From contig CALAGR010000138.1 in assembly GCA_937891735.1 (NCBI GenBank), positions 1 to 64,000 of the forward strand: a DNA stretch of 64,000 bases, given 5' to 3'. The translations under genes and the position numbers were made by a program. Position 1 is the first letter of the stretch. Each line of letters opens with the position of its first letter. Under the pieces are notes generated by a model. The model worked only from the letters and a program-made list of their open reading frames with translations, ran no database searches and was not told the DNA's origin. Of this stretch, positions 7,667 to 16,542 are shown in pieces. This stretch comes from an uncultured Pseudomonadota bacterium. GTDB lineage: Bacteria; Myxococcota_A; UBA796; UBA9615.

Positions 7667-9225
7667 CAGGCCCCAGCCGCTTCGTCGGGCGTGGTGATCG
7701 TCTTCGACACCGCCTTGGGGTCCCCATCGTCGCAGTCCGAGCCCGGGTCGGGCTCGTAGGTGATGCGCGACAGCCGCAGATCCGACGTAAACACCTCGGG
7801 CTTGTAGATGCTGGTCCCGAGCAGCATGCGCACGCAGTCCTGCACGGCTTCGGTGACCGCGGGGTGCGGGTGCAGCAGCTCGGCGATCTCGCGGATGGAG
7901 TGGCTCGCCTTCATCATCAGCGACACCGCCTCGATGGTGGTGGACGCGTGCACGCCCGCCGCGCGCATGCCCAGGATCTCCATCTTGTCGCAGTCGGTGG
8001 TGAGCATCTTCACGAAGCCGGACGTGGCGCGCATGGCGATGGCGCGGTTGTTGAGCGCGTATCCGTAGACCGCGACCTTGTAGGGGATCCGCTTCTCCTG
8101 GGCCTGCTGCTCGTTGAGGCCGATGGCCGCCACCTCGGGATCCAGGAAGTAGATCGAGCTGATGTTGTCGTAATTCATGCGCGTGGTGCTGCCCCCGAAC
8201 ATGCGCTCCACGGCGTGGCGCCCCTCGATCTCGCCGATCGAGACGAGGGCGATGTCCTGGGTGATGTCACCGACCGCGTAGATGTGGGGCTGCGAGGTCC
8301 GGGTGTCGTCGTCGTCGATGTATCCGCGCGACGTCAGCGCCACCCCCGCGGTGTCCAGGCCCAGCCCGTCGGCGCAGGGCTCGCGCCCCACGGACACGAC
8401 GGCGTGGTCCACGGTGATCGTCTCGCGCCCGCCGGTGTGGTGCTGGATGGTGTAGGCGACCCGCCCGTCCACGACCTTCATGTCGATGAGGGTCGAGCGG
8501 TGGTGGATCGTCACCCCCGCGCGCTCCAGGTTCATGGAGCAGTGGCGGGACACGTCCTCGTCCTCGAAGGGCAGGATTCGGCCGCCGCGGTCGATCAGGT
8601 AGACCTTCGTCTGGCCGTAGTTGCTGAAGATCGTCGCGAACTCGCAGCCCACCACGCCCGCGCCCAGGATCACCAGCGACTTGGGGAACCGCTGGATCCC
8701 CATGACGTGGTCGCTGGTCATGATGTAGTGGCCGTCCACCTTGATGCCCGGCAACGAGGTCGGGCGGCTGCCCGTGGCGATGATGAAGTGATCCGCGGTG
8801 AGGGTGCGGTCCGAGCCGGGCTCGTTGCCCTCCACGCGGACCCGGTGGGGATCCAGGAAGCGCGCCGTGCCCGACAGGAGCTGCACGAGGCCGGAGCGGT
8901 GCGCGGTGGGCCGGCCCAGTTCCTCCAGCTGGCGCCGCATCTGGGAGACCTTCTCGTCCACCGCGACGTTGACGCAGTGCACGACCTGGCGGAAGTCCAC
9001 CTCGACGTTGTCCGCGGTGTAGCCCCGGTCCCGGCGCTTGGCGTTGCGGTAGTCCCGGCTGAGCTCCCACAGCGTCTTGCTCGACAGGGCCCCGTTGTGC
9101 ACGCCGGTGCCGCCGAGCTCGGTCTTCTCGATGATGCAGACGCGCTTGCCGAAGTCCCAGGCGCGCATCGCCGCCGCGAAGCCGGCCGGCCCGGCTCCGA
9201 TGACGCACACGTCGTAGTCAGCCAT
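7666..9225 (-). CDS. Lpd/SthA-like FAD pyridine-nucleotide oxidoreductase lacking both redox cysteines
   Basis: A 519-residue flavoprotein of the dihydrolipoamide dehydrogenase / soluble transhydrogenase family. FAD motif GAGPAG lies at residues 10-15, the NAD(P) motif GAGVVGCE is central, a second FAD segment reads YAVGD, and the C-terminal interface keeps the His-Pro-His-Pro...Glu dyad region. The redox stretch that reads GGTCxxxGCxPSK in family members is GGTGVHNGALSSK (residues 38-50), so both cysteines are gone. E. coli SthA keeps one. Dithiol chemistry is therefore excluded; hydride transfer between pyridine nucleotides is plausible. I chose ATG 9225 because a GGAGG lies 9 bases upstream; an in-frame ATG at 9234 abuts that GGAGG. 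The C-terminus extends about 30 residues beyond SthA. Confidence 0.82.
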   Translation of the reverse strand: MADYDVCVIGAGPAGFAAAMRAWDFGKRVCIIEKTELGGTGVHNGALSSKTLWELSRDYRNAKRRDRGYTADNVEVDFRQVVHCVNVAVDEKVSQMRRQLEELGRPTAHRSGLVQLLSGTARFLDPHRVRVEGNEPGSDRTLTADHFIIATGSRPTSLPGIKVDGHYIMTSDHVMGIQRFPKSLVILGAGVVGCEFATIFSNYGQTKVYLIDRGGRILPFEDEDVSRHCSMNLERAGVTIHHRSTLIDMKVVDGRVAYTIQHHTGGRETITVDHAVVSVGREPCADGLGLDTAGVALTSRGYIDDDDTRTSQPHIYAVGDITQDIALVSIGEIEGRHAVERMFGGSTTRMNYDNISSIYFLDPEVAAIGLNEQQAQEKRIPYKVAVYGYALNNRAIAMRATSGFVKMLTTDCDKMEILGMRAAGVHASTTIEAVSLMMKASHSIREIAELLHPHPAVTEAVQDCVRMLLGTSIYKPEVFTSDLRLSRITYEPDPGSDCDDGDPKAVSKTITTPDEAAGA

Positions 9226-9373
9226 GTCGGTCATCCTCCGGGATCGCGAGTCTACCCCGCGGGCATTGCGCCGCCCGAGACCCCGGTTGCCCGGTCGCCC
9301 GGTACTGCGCTTGCTGGGTGTGGGGGCCAGACGCGGCGGGAGCGGGAGCCTCGACGCGCCAGGGGAGACAGCG

Positions 9374-10810
9374 ATGCGTATCTCACTGCAACACCTCGGT
9401 TGGACCACCGCGGCCCTCGGCCTGCTCGGACTCATCGGTTGCCCGATGTCCGGGGACGACGACGACATGGCGTACGGCGGAGGCGGGTACGGCGACGACG
9501 ACGACGACGTCGAGTCCGAGCGGGTGTTCGGGCCCGACGATGTCGAGGACGACGTCTGCGTCGAGGTGCCGGCCGAGCCCACGACGTGGTTCGTGTCAGC
9601 GGACGACTCGAACTCCATGGCCCAGCCGACGCTGTTCCGCAGGGCCATCGAGGCCGGCTACCCCATCCAAGCCGCGCCCCGCCTGTACGAGTTCCTCAAC
9701 TACTACAGCTTCGACTTCGGGCCGGGCAGCGAGGTGCGGCTGGTTCCCCAGCTGCGGCGCACCGAGGAAGGCGCGCTGAGCCTGCTCGTGGCGGTGGTCG
9801 CGCCGGACAAGGCGAACACTGCGCGGCGGCCCCTGAACCTGACGTTCAGCCTGGATCTCTCAGGCTCCATGGGCGATTACGGGATCGCGGGGCTGCAGTC
9901 CGCGGTGCGGGCGATCGTCGGCGAGCTCCAGAGCGGCGACATGGTCTCGATGGTCGAGTGGTCCACGAGCCAGACGGTGCTCGTGTCGTCCCGCACGGTC
10001 TCGGGGCCGAACGATCCCACGCTGCTGGGAGTCGTGGCGGGGCTGAGCCCCGGAGGCGGCACCGACCTGGACGGAGGGCTGGCCCGGGCCTACGCGCTGG
10101 CCTGGCAGAACTGGTCGGCGACGAGCCTGAACCGCGTGATCCTCATCAGCGATGGCGGCGCGAACGTCGGGGTGACCTCGGCGGAGCTGATCGCCCAGCA
10201 CGCCGAAGACGGCCAGTCCGACGGGGTCTACCTGGGGGCGATCGGCGCGGGCTCGATCCAGGAGTCGCTCATGGACACGATCACCGATTTGGGCAAGGGC
10301 GCGTACATGTACATCGACTCCGACGCCGAGGCCGCCAGGCTCCTGGGGGGCGACCGCTTCCTGGCCGCCGTGGATCTCGCCGCGCGGGACGTGCAGCTCG
10401 CCCTGACGCTGCCCGAGGGGGTGGTGATCGACCACTTCAGCGGGGAGGAGATCAGCGCGAACCCCGACGAGGTCCGGCCGCAGCACCTCGCCCCCAACGA
10501 CTCGATGCTCTACCACTTCGATCTGGTGGACTGCACGGAGGAGGCGTCGGGGCGCCTGGTGGGGCTGGAGGTGACCTGGCTCGAGCCCTTCACGGGCGAG
10601 CAGCGGTCCACGAGCATGACCGTGGACTGGGACGCGCTGCTGGCGGGGCCGTCCGACGCGGTGCTCAAGGCCGACGCCATCGTGAGGTACGCCCGGATCG
10701 CCGGCGGCGAGGCGCTGGACGCGCAGCTGGTCTACGACGCGGCGGCGGCGCTGCCGACCGACACGGACCTGGCCGAGGTGGCGGGGCTGACCCAGCTGGT
10801 CGCGCCGTAG
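9374..10810 (+). CDS. YfbK-like von Willebrand factor A lipoprotein
   Basis: A 478-residue lipoprotein (lipobox Cys23) followed at once by Asp-rich, Gly-rich linkers (GDDDDM, YGDDDDDV). The segment YEFLNYYSFDF near residue 105 matches the NYF.Y.Y lead-in of YfbK-type proteins. The VWA domain starts near residue 155 with an intact MIDAS motif DLSGS (Asp161, Ser163, Ser165) and a GGGTD loop, then a C-terminal all-beta region. VWA/MIDAS proteins bind protein partners through Mg2+. The ATG at 9374 follows an AGGGGA ribosome site. It is divergent from the flavoprotein gene and convergent with the next one. Confidence 0.87.
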   Translation: MRISLQHLGWTTAALGLLGLIGCPMSGDDDDMAYGGGGYGDDDDDVESERVFGPDDVEDDVCVEVPAEPTTWFVSADDSNSMAQPTLFRRAIEAGYPIQAAPRLYEFLNYYSFDFGPGSEVRLVPQLRRTEEGALSLLVAVVAPDKANTARRPLNLTFSLDLSGSMGDYGIAGLQSAVRAIVGELQSGDMVSMVEWSTSQTVLVSSRTVSGPNDPTLLGVVAGLSPGGGTDLDGGLARAYALAWQNWSATSLNRVILISDGGANVGVTSAELIAQHAEDGQSDGVYLGAIGAGSIQESLMDTITDLGKGAYMYIDSDAEAARLLGGDRFLAAVDLAARDVQLALTLPEGVVIDHFSGEEISANPDEVRPQHLAPNDSMLYHFDLVDCTEEASGRLVGLEVTWLEPFTGEQRSTSMTVDWDALLAGPSDAVLKADAIVRYARIAGGEALDAQLVYDAAAALPTDTDLAEVAGLTQLVAP

Positions 10811-10823
10811 GGGGCGGCAGCGC

Positions 10824-11810
10824 TCAGGGCTCGTAGCCGCGCCAGTACAGGCGGCCGCACTCCGCACACTGGAACACCGCGTTCAGGTCCCACCCGTGCG
10901 CGGTGGCCCAGGGCTCCATCCCCTGCGCCGCCACCACCAGCGCCTCGATCTGCGCCGGCAGGCCCATGGGCAGCCCGATCGCGTCGGGCGACAGCCCCAT
11001 GTTTCCCTCCCACACCAGCACCGCCAGCCGCTCGTGGCACACCGGCCAGCTCATCCCGGGGAAGCGGAACGGCGAAGGCGCGCGCCGGATCGCCTCCTGG
11101 TGGGCCGGCAGGGAGTCCACCTCCGGCTTGTCGGCGGCGACCCAGCCCGCTCCAGCGCGCCGGGGCTTCCAGTCCCCCACGATGTCCGCGGTGGGCGCCT
11201 CGTCCAGCTCCCGCGCCGCCACCGGCGTCGCATGATCGCCCGCCCCCAGCTCGTCGTCGCCCAGGCCCAGGGGCGCTCCGTCGGCGCTTCCATCCCAGCC
11301 GTGGGGTCCCCACCGCACCAGGAACCACCGCCGCCACACCTGCCGCGACACCCAGGGCACCGCGGGCTCCGTGAACACGACTCCGGCCTCCTCGCGCTGG
11401 GCCTCGCGCTTGTCGAAGTACGCCACCAGCTGTGCCTCGCGCACCGCGAACTGGTCGCGCTTCTCCTCATCCGTGCGCCTGTCGCGGCCCAGCCAGCTGA
11501 AGCCGATCGACATCCCCGAGAAGGCCACGGACAGCACCTGGAACGACACCAGCGCCGTCGCCAGCCCCTCCCGACCCAGGGAGCGGGCCACCAGGATCCC
11601 GAGCAGCGCGCTCGCCCAGAAGGCGCCGGCGGCCCAGAACATCCCGTCCCGCTCGCGCTCCTTGCGCTTCGGGTCCGTCACCCCGCGCGCGCCGGCGTCC
11701 GCCAGGGCCCGCGAGCGGCGGTAGTCGTCGAACACCAGGTACGGGAACAGCACCGCCAGGAACGGCACGAACGCCGCCGCGATCACGACGTAGAAGGGCC
11801 CGCGCGGCAT
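10824..11810 (-). CDS. Membrane protein of unknown function with C-terminal CxxC
   Basis: A 328-residue protein I do not recognise. It has one N-terminal membrane segment (about 5-27), two more at about 56-78 and 84-103, then a long soluble part rich in Trp, Glu and Arg. Near the C-terminus a CAECGRLYWRG segment is a single CxxC that may be half of a zinc ribbon. It ends the leftward run that starts with glutathione synthetase and the TPR gene, starting 2 bp from the TPR stop, so all three are probably one operon. Confidence 0.7.
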   Translation of the reverse strand: MPRGPFYVVIAAAFVPFLAVLFPYLVFDDYRRSRALADAGARGVTDPKRKERERDGMFWAAGAFWASALLGILVARSLGREGLATALVSFQVLSVAFSGMSIGFSWLGRDRRTDEEKRDQFAVREAQLVAYFDKREAQREEAGVVFTEPAVPWVSRQVWRRWFLVRWGPHGWDGSADGAPLGLGDDELGAGDHATPVAARELDEAPTADIVGDWKPRRAGAGWVAADKPEVDSLPAHQEAIRRAPSPFRFPGMSWPVCHERLAVLVWEGNMGLSPDAIGLPMGLPAQIEALVVAAQGMEPWATAHGWDLNAVFQCAECGRLYWRGYEP

Positions 11811-11811
11811 G

Positions 11812-13083
11812 TCAGTCCGTGTGGGGCACCGGCCGCGGCGTCACCGGCGTGGTGGGGATCTCCAGGCCGCCCTTGGGCCGCTGCTTCGTCGTGCGCACCC
11901 GGTCCCGGCGCTCCTTCGACTCCGTGGCGCGCGTGTTCTGCTCCGCCCGGACCTGCTCGAGCTTCACCCCGGCGCTCTTGAACTTCGGCCAGGCCGCCAC
12001 CGCCTGCTCCAGGTGGTGGATCGCCAGCTCGTAGTGGCGCTGTCGCCGCTCCAGCAGGCCCAGCCGGTAGTGGGTGTGGGCCTGATACTCCGGGAGCGGT
12101 CCGCTCTCCAGGTACTTCTTGAAGGCCTCCATCGCCGCCTCGTTGTTGCGCCGGCTCTTGTAGTGGGTCTCACCGATCTGCCACCACAGGCGTCCGTTCT
12201 CCGGGGCGATCTTCCGGGCCCCCTCCAGCGCCGCCAGCGCCTCGTCGTAGCGCTTCAGGTTCCGGTAGATCTGGGCGAGGGTCATCTCGTTGAGGACCGA
12301 GGTGGGGTAGCGCTCCCTGCACCACAGGGACTCCTTGAGCGCTCCTTCGTAGTCCTTGCTCTCCATCAGGGAGTAGGCCAGCGCGAGGCTCGCCGGCGCC
12401 GGCGCGAGCAGGCCCTTGTCCCGGGCGAGCCGCATCTGCGCCAGGCCCTCGGCCCGGTGGTCCCCGAAGCTCGGCAGGAACTCGACCTGGTCCGTGTAGG
12501 CCGTGCGCCAGTAGTTGTACAGACCCAGGGCGAGCTTCACGTCCTGGAACTCGGGGGCCAGGCGCTCGACCTTCTTGACGTTCTCCAGGGCCTCCCACGC
12601 CAGGTTGAAGCCGCTCAGGTAGTCCAGATGACGCACGTGATACATGGCCCCGACGCCCTGGTGCACGGCGAGCAGGAACAGGTTCCAGGCCTTCTTGTCA
12701 GGCGACCGGGCGACCCGCTCGAAGCGCTTGTCCGACTCCGCGGACTCCTGCAGGTAGGCGCGATCCAGCGAGAAGTCGTAGTTCTCGAACATGATCGCCT
12801 GGTACACGACGGCCAGCCCCACCGAGCCCAGGGGGGAGTCCGGGAAGTCCATGCCGGCCGCCTCGAACACGTCGAGCGCGTCCCCCAGGCGGCGCTGGTA
12901 GATCAGCTCCATGCCCTCCTGCGCGGCCTGGAACTCCGCCCGCGGCACGTCCAGCGGGTTCTCACCGGTGAAGTTCTTGCCGGACTTGTTCCGGTGCTTC
13001 GCCTCGGCGAGACCGGGCATCGCGAGGGCCATCGCCAGGGCAATGGTGATGATCTGCGGGGTGCGTACTGAGGTGGACCTCAT
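11812..13083 (-). CDS. Secreted TPR-repeat protein
   Basis: A 423-residue protein with a Sec signal peptide ending at about residue 28 (GLAEA). Nearly the whole mature chain is tetratricopeptide repeats, clearest at about 230-370 (ALAALEGARKIAPENGRLWW type). The C-terminus is basic and Pro/Thr-rich. The ATG at 13083 is preceded by GGAGA and overlaps the gshB stop by 4 bp. It is a periplasmic scaffold of unknown partner; coupling to gshB may be operonic convenience only. Confidence 0.85.
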   Translation of the reverse strand: MRSTSVRTPQIITIALAMALAMPGLAEAKHRNKSGKNFTGENPLDVPRAEFQAAQEGMELIYQRRLGDALDVFEAAGMDFPDSPLGSVGLAVVYQAIMFENYDFSLDRAYLQESAESDKRFERVARSPDKKAWNLFLLAVHQGVGAMYHVRHLDYLSGFNLAWEALENVKKVERLAPEFQDVKLALGLYNYWRTAYTDQVEFLPSFGDHRAEGLAQMRLARDKGLLAPAPASLALAYSLMESKDYEGALKESLWCRERYPTSVLNEMTLAQIYRNLKRYDEALAALEGARKIAPENGRLWWQIGETHYKSRRNNEAAMEAFKKYLESGPLPEYQAHTHYRLGLLERRQRHYELAIHHLEQAVAAWPKFKSAGVKLEQVRAEQNTRATESKERRDRVRTTKQRPKGGLEIPTTPVTPRPVPHTD

Positions 13084-14042
13084 GGCTTCTCCTTGTCGTC
13101 CGGCTCCCGAAGCGGCCGGCTCAGCGCGGCATCGATGATGTCCGCCTCGATGTGGGACCCGTACAACCGCGTGCACTCCTGGAGCCCGGTGGGGCTGGTG
13201 ACGTTCACCTCGGTCAGCCAGCCACCGATGATGTCGATCCCCGTGAAGATCAAGTCGTTCTGTACGAGAAAGGGCTTCAGCGCGTCGCAGATGCGGAGGT
13301 CCCGCTCCGTCATCTCACACCCTTGGACGGTTGCCCCGGTGTGCATATTTCCCCGATGGTCGTTTTTCGTCGGAACCCGCAGGAACGCCCCCTTCGGCAC
13401 CCCATCCACCAGGATGATCCGCTTGTCCCCTTCGGTGATCTCGGGGATGTAGCGCTGCACCATCACGAAGTCCCGCCCATCTGCGGTCCCTGACTCGATC
13501 ATGGAGTTCAGGTTCCTGTCGCCTTCTTCGAGCACGAAGATCCCGCGACCGCCGTTGCCATCCCAGGGCTTGATCACCGCGCGACCGCCGTGCTCCGAAA
13601 GGAAGGATCGGATCCGACCCTGATCCCGGGTCACCATGCTCGGCACGATCAGCTCCGGGAACCGGGTGATCACCATCTTCTCGTTGGCGTCCCGCAGCGC
13701 GTGGGGGGCGTTGACGACGGGCACCCGGCGCGCGACGAGGTCGAGCAGGTAGGTGCAGAAGATGTAGGTCATGTCGAAGGGAGGATCGGTGCGCTTGAAC
13801 ACGACCCGACACGTCGACGTGTCGAGCTCGGCGGTCTGCAGGATCTCCGCCACCGCCGGCCGGGGACCCACCCGCAACCGGGACGCCGCCGCGAACACCC
13901 GGTCCCCCAACGACCAGAGATCGCCAGGGCCGCAGTGCCACACCTCGCCGCCGCGGGCCTGCCACTCGAGCATCAGCGCGTACGACGAGTCCTTGTCCAC
14001 GTGGATCGTGGAGAGGGGGTCCATCACAAACAGTGCGCGCAT
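13080..14042 (-). CDS. gshB: Glutathione synthetase
   Basis: A 320-residue ATP-grasp ligase, close to the 315 of E. coli GshB, which joins gamma-glutamylcysteine and glycine. The N-terminal preATP-grasp segment has FKRTDPPFDMTY; the ATP-binding loop is VIKPWDGNGGRG (Lys158, 162-167); metal and phosphate residues are in LTEVNVTSPTGLQE (Glu278, Asn280). These match the family closely, so the call is firm although gshA is not in the window. It is the promoter-proximal gene of the TPR/membrane-protein run and lies 36 bp after the CysZ-like gene. Confidence 0.95.
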   Translation of the reverse strand: MRALFVMDPLSTIHVDKDSSYALMLEWQARGGEVWHCGPGDLWSLGDRVFAAASRLRVGPRPAVAEILQTAELDTSTCRVVFKRTDPPFDMTYIFCTYLLDLVARRVPVVNAPHALRDANEKMVITRFPELIVPSMVTRDQGRIRSFLSEHGGRAVIKPWDGNGGRGIFVLEEGDRNLNSMIESGTADGRDFVMVQRYIPEITEGDKRIILVDGVPKGAFLRVPTKNDHRGNMHTGATVQGCEMTERDLRICDALKPFLVQNDLIFTGIDIIGGWLTEVNVTSPTGLQECTRLYGSHIEADIIDAALSRPLREPDDKEKP

Positions 14043-14078
14043 CGGGCTTCCTGGGAGGTCGTCCTGAGCGGACGTCGT

Positions 14079-14924
14079 CTAGAGCGTCGCCGGAGCCGGA
14101 TCCATCGCGGAGCCGCCCTCCTGCACGTCGAGGTAGAGCAAGGTACCCGCTGTGACGAGGGCCGGCGCGAGGACCAGCTGCAGGAGGGGGACCAGCATCA
14201 CGAGGAGCAGGGCCGCACCGAACCCCAGCCAGGGTGCCATCGCGGCGCGCGCCCACCGCATCTTGTGGGGCAGGGGCAGCTTGCGACGCTCGAGCACCGG
14301 ATCCGTGAAGTTGAGCGCGAGGAAGAACGCCGAGTACACGACCGTTCCGGCCAGCCCCACGAGGCCCACCACGGGCACCAGGGACAGGAAGAACAGCGGC
14401 ACGTACATCGCCGCGAACAACCCCAGCCGCTGCACGGAGGAGCGGATGGCGCGCCCCGCGTCCCGGGTCAGGGTCGACAGGTTCAAGGGCTCGTCCGGCG
14501 GGGGCCGGCCGGTGGCGATGCGCTCCACCACCTCGGAGAGCTTCTCGTGAAACGGTCCCGCGATGACGGCGCCGACCAGGATCCCCGACAGCAGCGTGCC
14601 CCCGACCAGCAGCACCGTGGTGATGAGCCCGATCAGCCCGTTCAGGACGGCCCGCCCCGCCGTGGCGTACCAGCGCGCTCCCTCGCCGGCGGCCTCGGCC
14701 CAGTCGGGCTGGATGAGGGCGTACAGGCTGCTGAACTCGCTGAAGGCGTACACCCCAAGGCCGAGCAGGATCAGCCCGTTCACGAGCGCCGGAAGCACCG
14801 CGTAGGGCCAGGCGCCGCGGTTGCGCAGCAGCCACAGGATGCCCTTGAAGGGGTAGCTCGCGCCGCGCAGGAAGCCGGCCGGTCCGCCCCCGGGCGGAGT
14901 CAGGGTGTGGGTGGGTTCAGGCAC
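14079..14924 (-). CDS. CysZ/EI24-family integral membrane protein
   Basis: A 281-residue protein with the CysZ (DUF540/EI24) pattern: an N-terminal FLRGASYPFKGILWLL segment, long hydrophobic stretches at about 40-62, 95-125, 168-205 and 235-262, and the conserved polar piece NLSTLTRDAGRAIRSSVQRLG in between. E. coli CysZ is a sulfate permease, but many relatives outside the cys regulon have unknown substrates. No sulfur gene is adjacent, unless the downstream gshB counts as one that uses the cysteine product. Confidence 0.78.
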   Translation of the reverse strand: MPEPTHTLTPPGGGPAGFLRGASYPFKGILWLLRNRGAWPYAVLPALVNGLILLGLGVYAFSEFSSLYALIQPDWAEAAGEGARWYATAGRAVLNGLIGLITTVLLVGGTLLSGILVGAVIAGPFHEKLSEVVERIATGRPPPDEPLNLSTLTRDAGRAIRSSVQRLGLFAAMYVPLFFLSLVPVVGLVGLAGTVVYSAFFLALNFTDPVLERRKLPLPHKMRWARAAMAPWLGFGAALLLVMLVPLLQLVLAPALVTAGTLLYLDVQEGGSAMDPAPATL

Positions 14925-14957
14925 GACGGCGACAACCTAGCGGCATACTCACTCCTC

Positions 14958-15605
14958 GTGACCTGGCGCCTCCCCCTCCTGCTCCTCGCCGCGCTGCTGT
15001 GCCTCGTTCCCGCGGCCGGCGCGCACACGGTGATGTTCCAGCGGCTGGTGCATGTGCGGATCCAGCCCGAGGGGATGGAGGTCGCGATGGCGATCACCAT
15101 CCACGCCGGCCCCGAGGCGCTGCGCCTGCGCCAGCGGTTCGACCTGGACGGCGACGAAGAGCTGTCCCGGGACGAGCAGGACCAACTGGCGAACTGGCTG
15201 GACGCCGAGGCGTTTCGGGACTTCGCGATCCACGTGCAGGGCGATCCCGTGTCGCTGGATGGGCGGGAGCGGTTCCTGGAGCTGACCCAGAACCACCGCT
15301 CCGACCTGGGGGAAGGCCTGCGCTTCCGGTCCGTGCACGAAGGGCGCCTGCTTCTCCGACCCGGCGCGCGGCAGGTCGTGCTGCACGAGGCCCCGGGCAA
15401 CGCGCGGGAGATGATCGCGCTCCGGCTCGATCTGCACGAGGGCCTGGAGCTGACGAAGTCCGACGGCCGGGAGGGGGCCAGCCGCCTCGTTCCGGCGGCG
15501 CAGCAGAGCTGGCAGGGCCTCATCCGGGGCGTGCCGGGCGACTTCGTCCTCGACCTGCAGGTCTCCCGGTTGGGGCTCAGCCCAGACGACGCAGCACCGC
15601 GCTGA
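14958..15605 (+). CDS. Secreted protein with an EF-hand-like calcium loop
   Basis: A 215-residue protein of unknown function with a signal peptide (VTWRLPLLLLAALLC..., cleavage near residue 22 before HTVMFQ). An EF-hand or dockerin-like loop DLDGDEELSRDE lies at about residues 59-70, followed by beta-rich sequence. The GTG start at 14958 is chosen because it is the only start that gives the full signal peptide; no strong ribosome site precedes it. The last 29 bp overlap the 3' end of the convergent ATP-grasp gene. Confidence 0.68.
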   Translation: MTWRLPLLLLAALLCLVPAAGAHTVMFQRLVHVRIQPEGMEVAMAITIHAGPEALRLRQRFDLDGDEELSRDEQDQLANWLDAEAFRDFAIHVQGDPVSLDGRERFLELTQNHRSDLGEGLRFRSVHEGRLLLRPGARQVVLHEAPGNAREMIALRLDLHEGLELTKSDGREGASRLVPAAQQSWQGLIRGVPGDFVLDLQVSRLGLSPDDAAPR

Positions 15606-16431
15606 CGTAGCGCCGCAGCCCGGCGGGGCCCTGCGGAAAGAAGAGCGAGGGCTCGATGAGCTCCAGCTCCATCACCACCGGTGGCCCGGCCGGGCCCGGC
15701 GCCACGTCGATCCGGGCGTACAGCAGCGCGCCGTGGCGTTGGGCGACGGCCACCGCGGCGTGCGCCAGCGCCTCCTCCTCGGCCGAGATGGGCACCGACG
15801 TGGCGGTCACGGACTCGTCCTCGCCGTCCCAGCGCGGGTTCTTGCGGATGGCGTGGGTGAGGGCTCCGTCGATCCACACCAGGGCGCGCTCCCCGTGTCC
15901 CTCGACGGACTCCAGGTACGGCTGGATGAGCACGTCGCGCTCGGCCAGGAGGGCGGCGAGGTGGGCCTCTCCGAGCGCAGTGTCTCCGGGGCGCACCCGC
16001 AGCGTGCGAAAGGAGGCCGCCGAGATGGCCGGCTTCACGACGACGTCGCTCCACCCGCGCCGCGCCCGGACCTGCGCCAGGGTGTCCGTCCCGCCGCGCT
16101 CCAGGACCTCGGTGGGGGTGGTGGGCACGCCGGCCGCCTGCAGGTCCAGCAGGTAGCGCTTGTGCAGGTTCCACCGCACCACCGCGGGGGGGTTGACCAG
16201 CGTGGTCTGAAGTCCCACCGCGTCGATCCAGGCCGCGAACGCCTCGGGATGCTCGGGGTAGTTCCAGGTGGACCGGAGCAGGACGAGGGCGGCGTCATCC
16301 CAGCGCGCCGCCGGGTCGTCCCAGCCGCGCACGGCGACCGTGGCCCCGGCCTGCCGCAAGGCCTGCTCCAGGGGTGCAGCGTCCAGGTCCGGCTCGGGAA
16401 GATCACGACAAGAAGCGAGCACGATGGTCAT
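15577..16431 (-). CDS. ATP-grasp family carboxylate-amine ligase
   Basis: A 284-residue single-domain ATP-grasp protein resembling the RimK/GshB-like group found alone in many genomes (and relatives of cycloserine-pathway ligases). Visible elements are LLRSTWNYPEHP in the N-terminal domain, VVKPAISAASFRT at the ATP-binding strand, a QPYLESVEGHGERAL segment, and the metal-binding VVMELELIEPSLFF near the C-terminus, where the usual NxN is ELE. It should form an acyl-phosphate and an amide bond, but the substrates cannot be deduced. It is divergent from the Fe-S carrier gene. Confidence 0.8.
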   Translation of the reverse strand: MTIVLASCRDLPEPDLDAAPLEQALRQAGATVAVRGWDDPAARWDDAALVLLRSTWNYPEHPEAFAAWIDAVGLQTTLVNPPAVVRWNLHKRYLLDLQAAGVPTTPTEVLERGGTDTLAQVRARRGWSDVVVKPAISAASFRTLRVRPGDTALGEAHLAALLAERDVLIQPYLESVEGHGERALVWIDGALTHAIRKNPRWDGEDESVTATSVPISAEEEALAHAAVAVAQRHGALLYARIDVAPGPAGPPVVMELELIEPSLFFPQGPAGLRRYVSAVLRRLG

Positions 16432-16472
16432 GGCGGGGGAGGGTAGCTCCGGCCCCCAGCAGATCGGATGAG

Positions 16473-16500
16473 TTGACCCCTTCACATCTCGGTCTATATT
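16473..16500 (+). promoter_or_regulatory. Predicted sigma-70-type promoter for the ErpA-like gene
   Basis: TTGACC at 16473-16478 and TATATT at 16495-16500 are separated by 16 bp, in the 111-bp divergent gap and about 45 bp upstream of the ATG at 16543, which has GGAGAG in front. The AT-rich -10 stands out from GC-rich surroundings. Confidence 0.65.
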
Positions 16501-16542
16501 CCTGTTCGACGGGGCCACCTTCACAGCCCCCCGGAGAGCACC

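Noticed and set aside
4625-7759. Long plus-strand open frame of about 1,000 codons opposite the LamG lipoprotein
   Set aside because: No recognisable domain or signal; a shadow of the real minus-strand gene with its lipobox and Ig repeats.
7864-10836. Plus-strand frame of 990 codons across the flavoprotein and VWA genes
   Set aside because: It runs antisense to one real gene and in the wrong frame of another, and shows no coherent domain.
14545-14556. CGTGAAACGG similar to half a parS
   Set aside because: The left arm is CTTCT rather than GTTTCA, and it lies inside the CysZ-like coding sequence.
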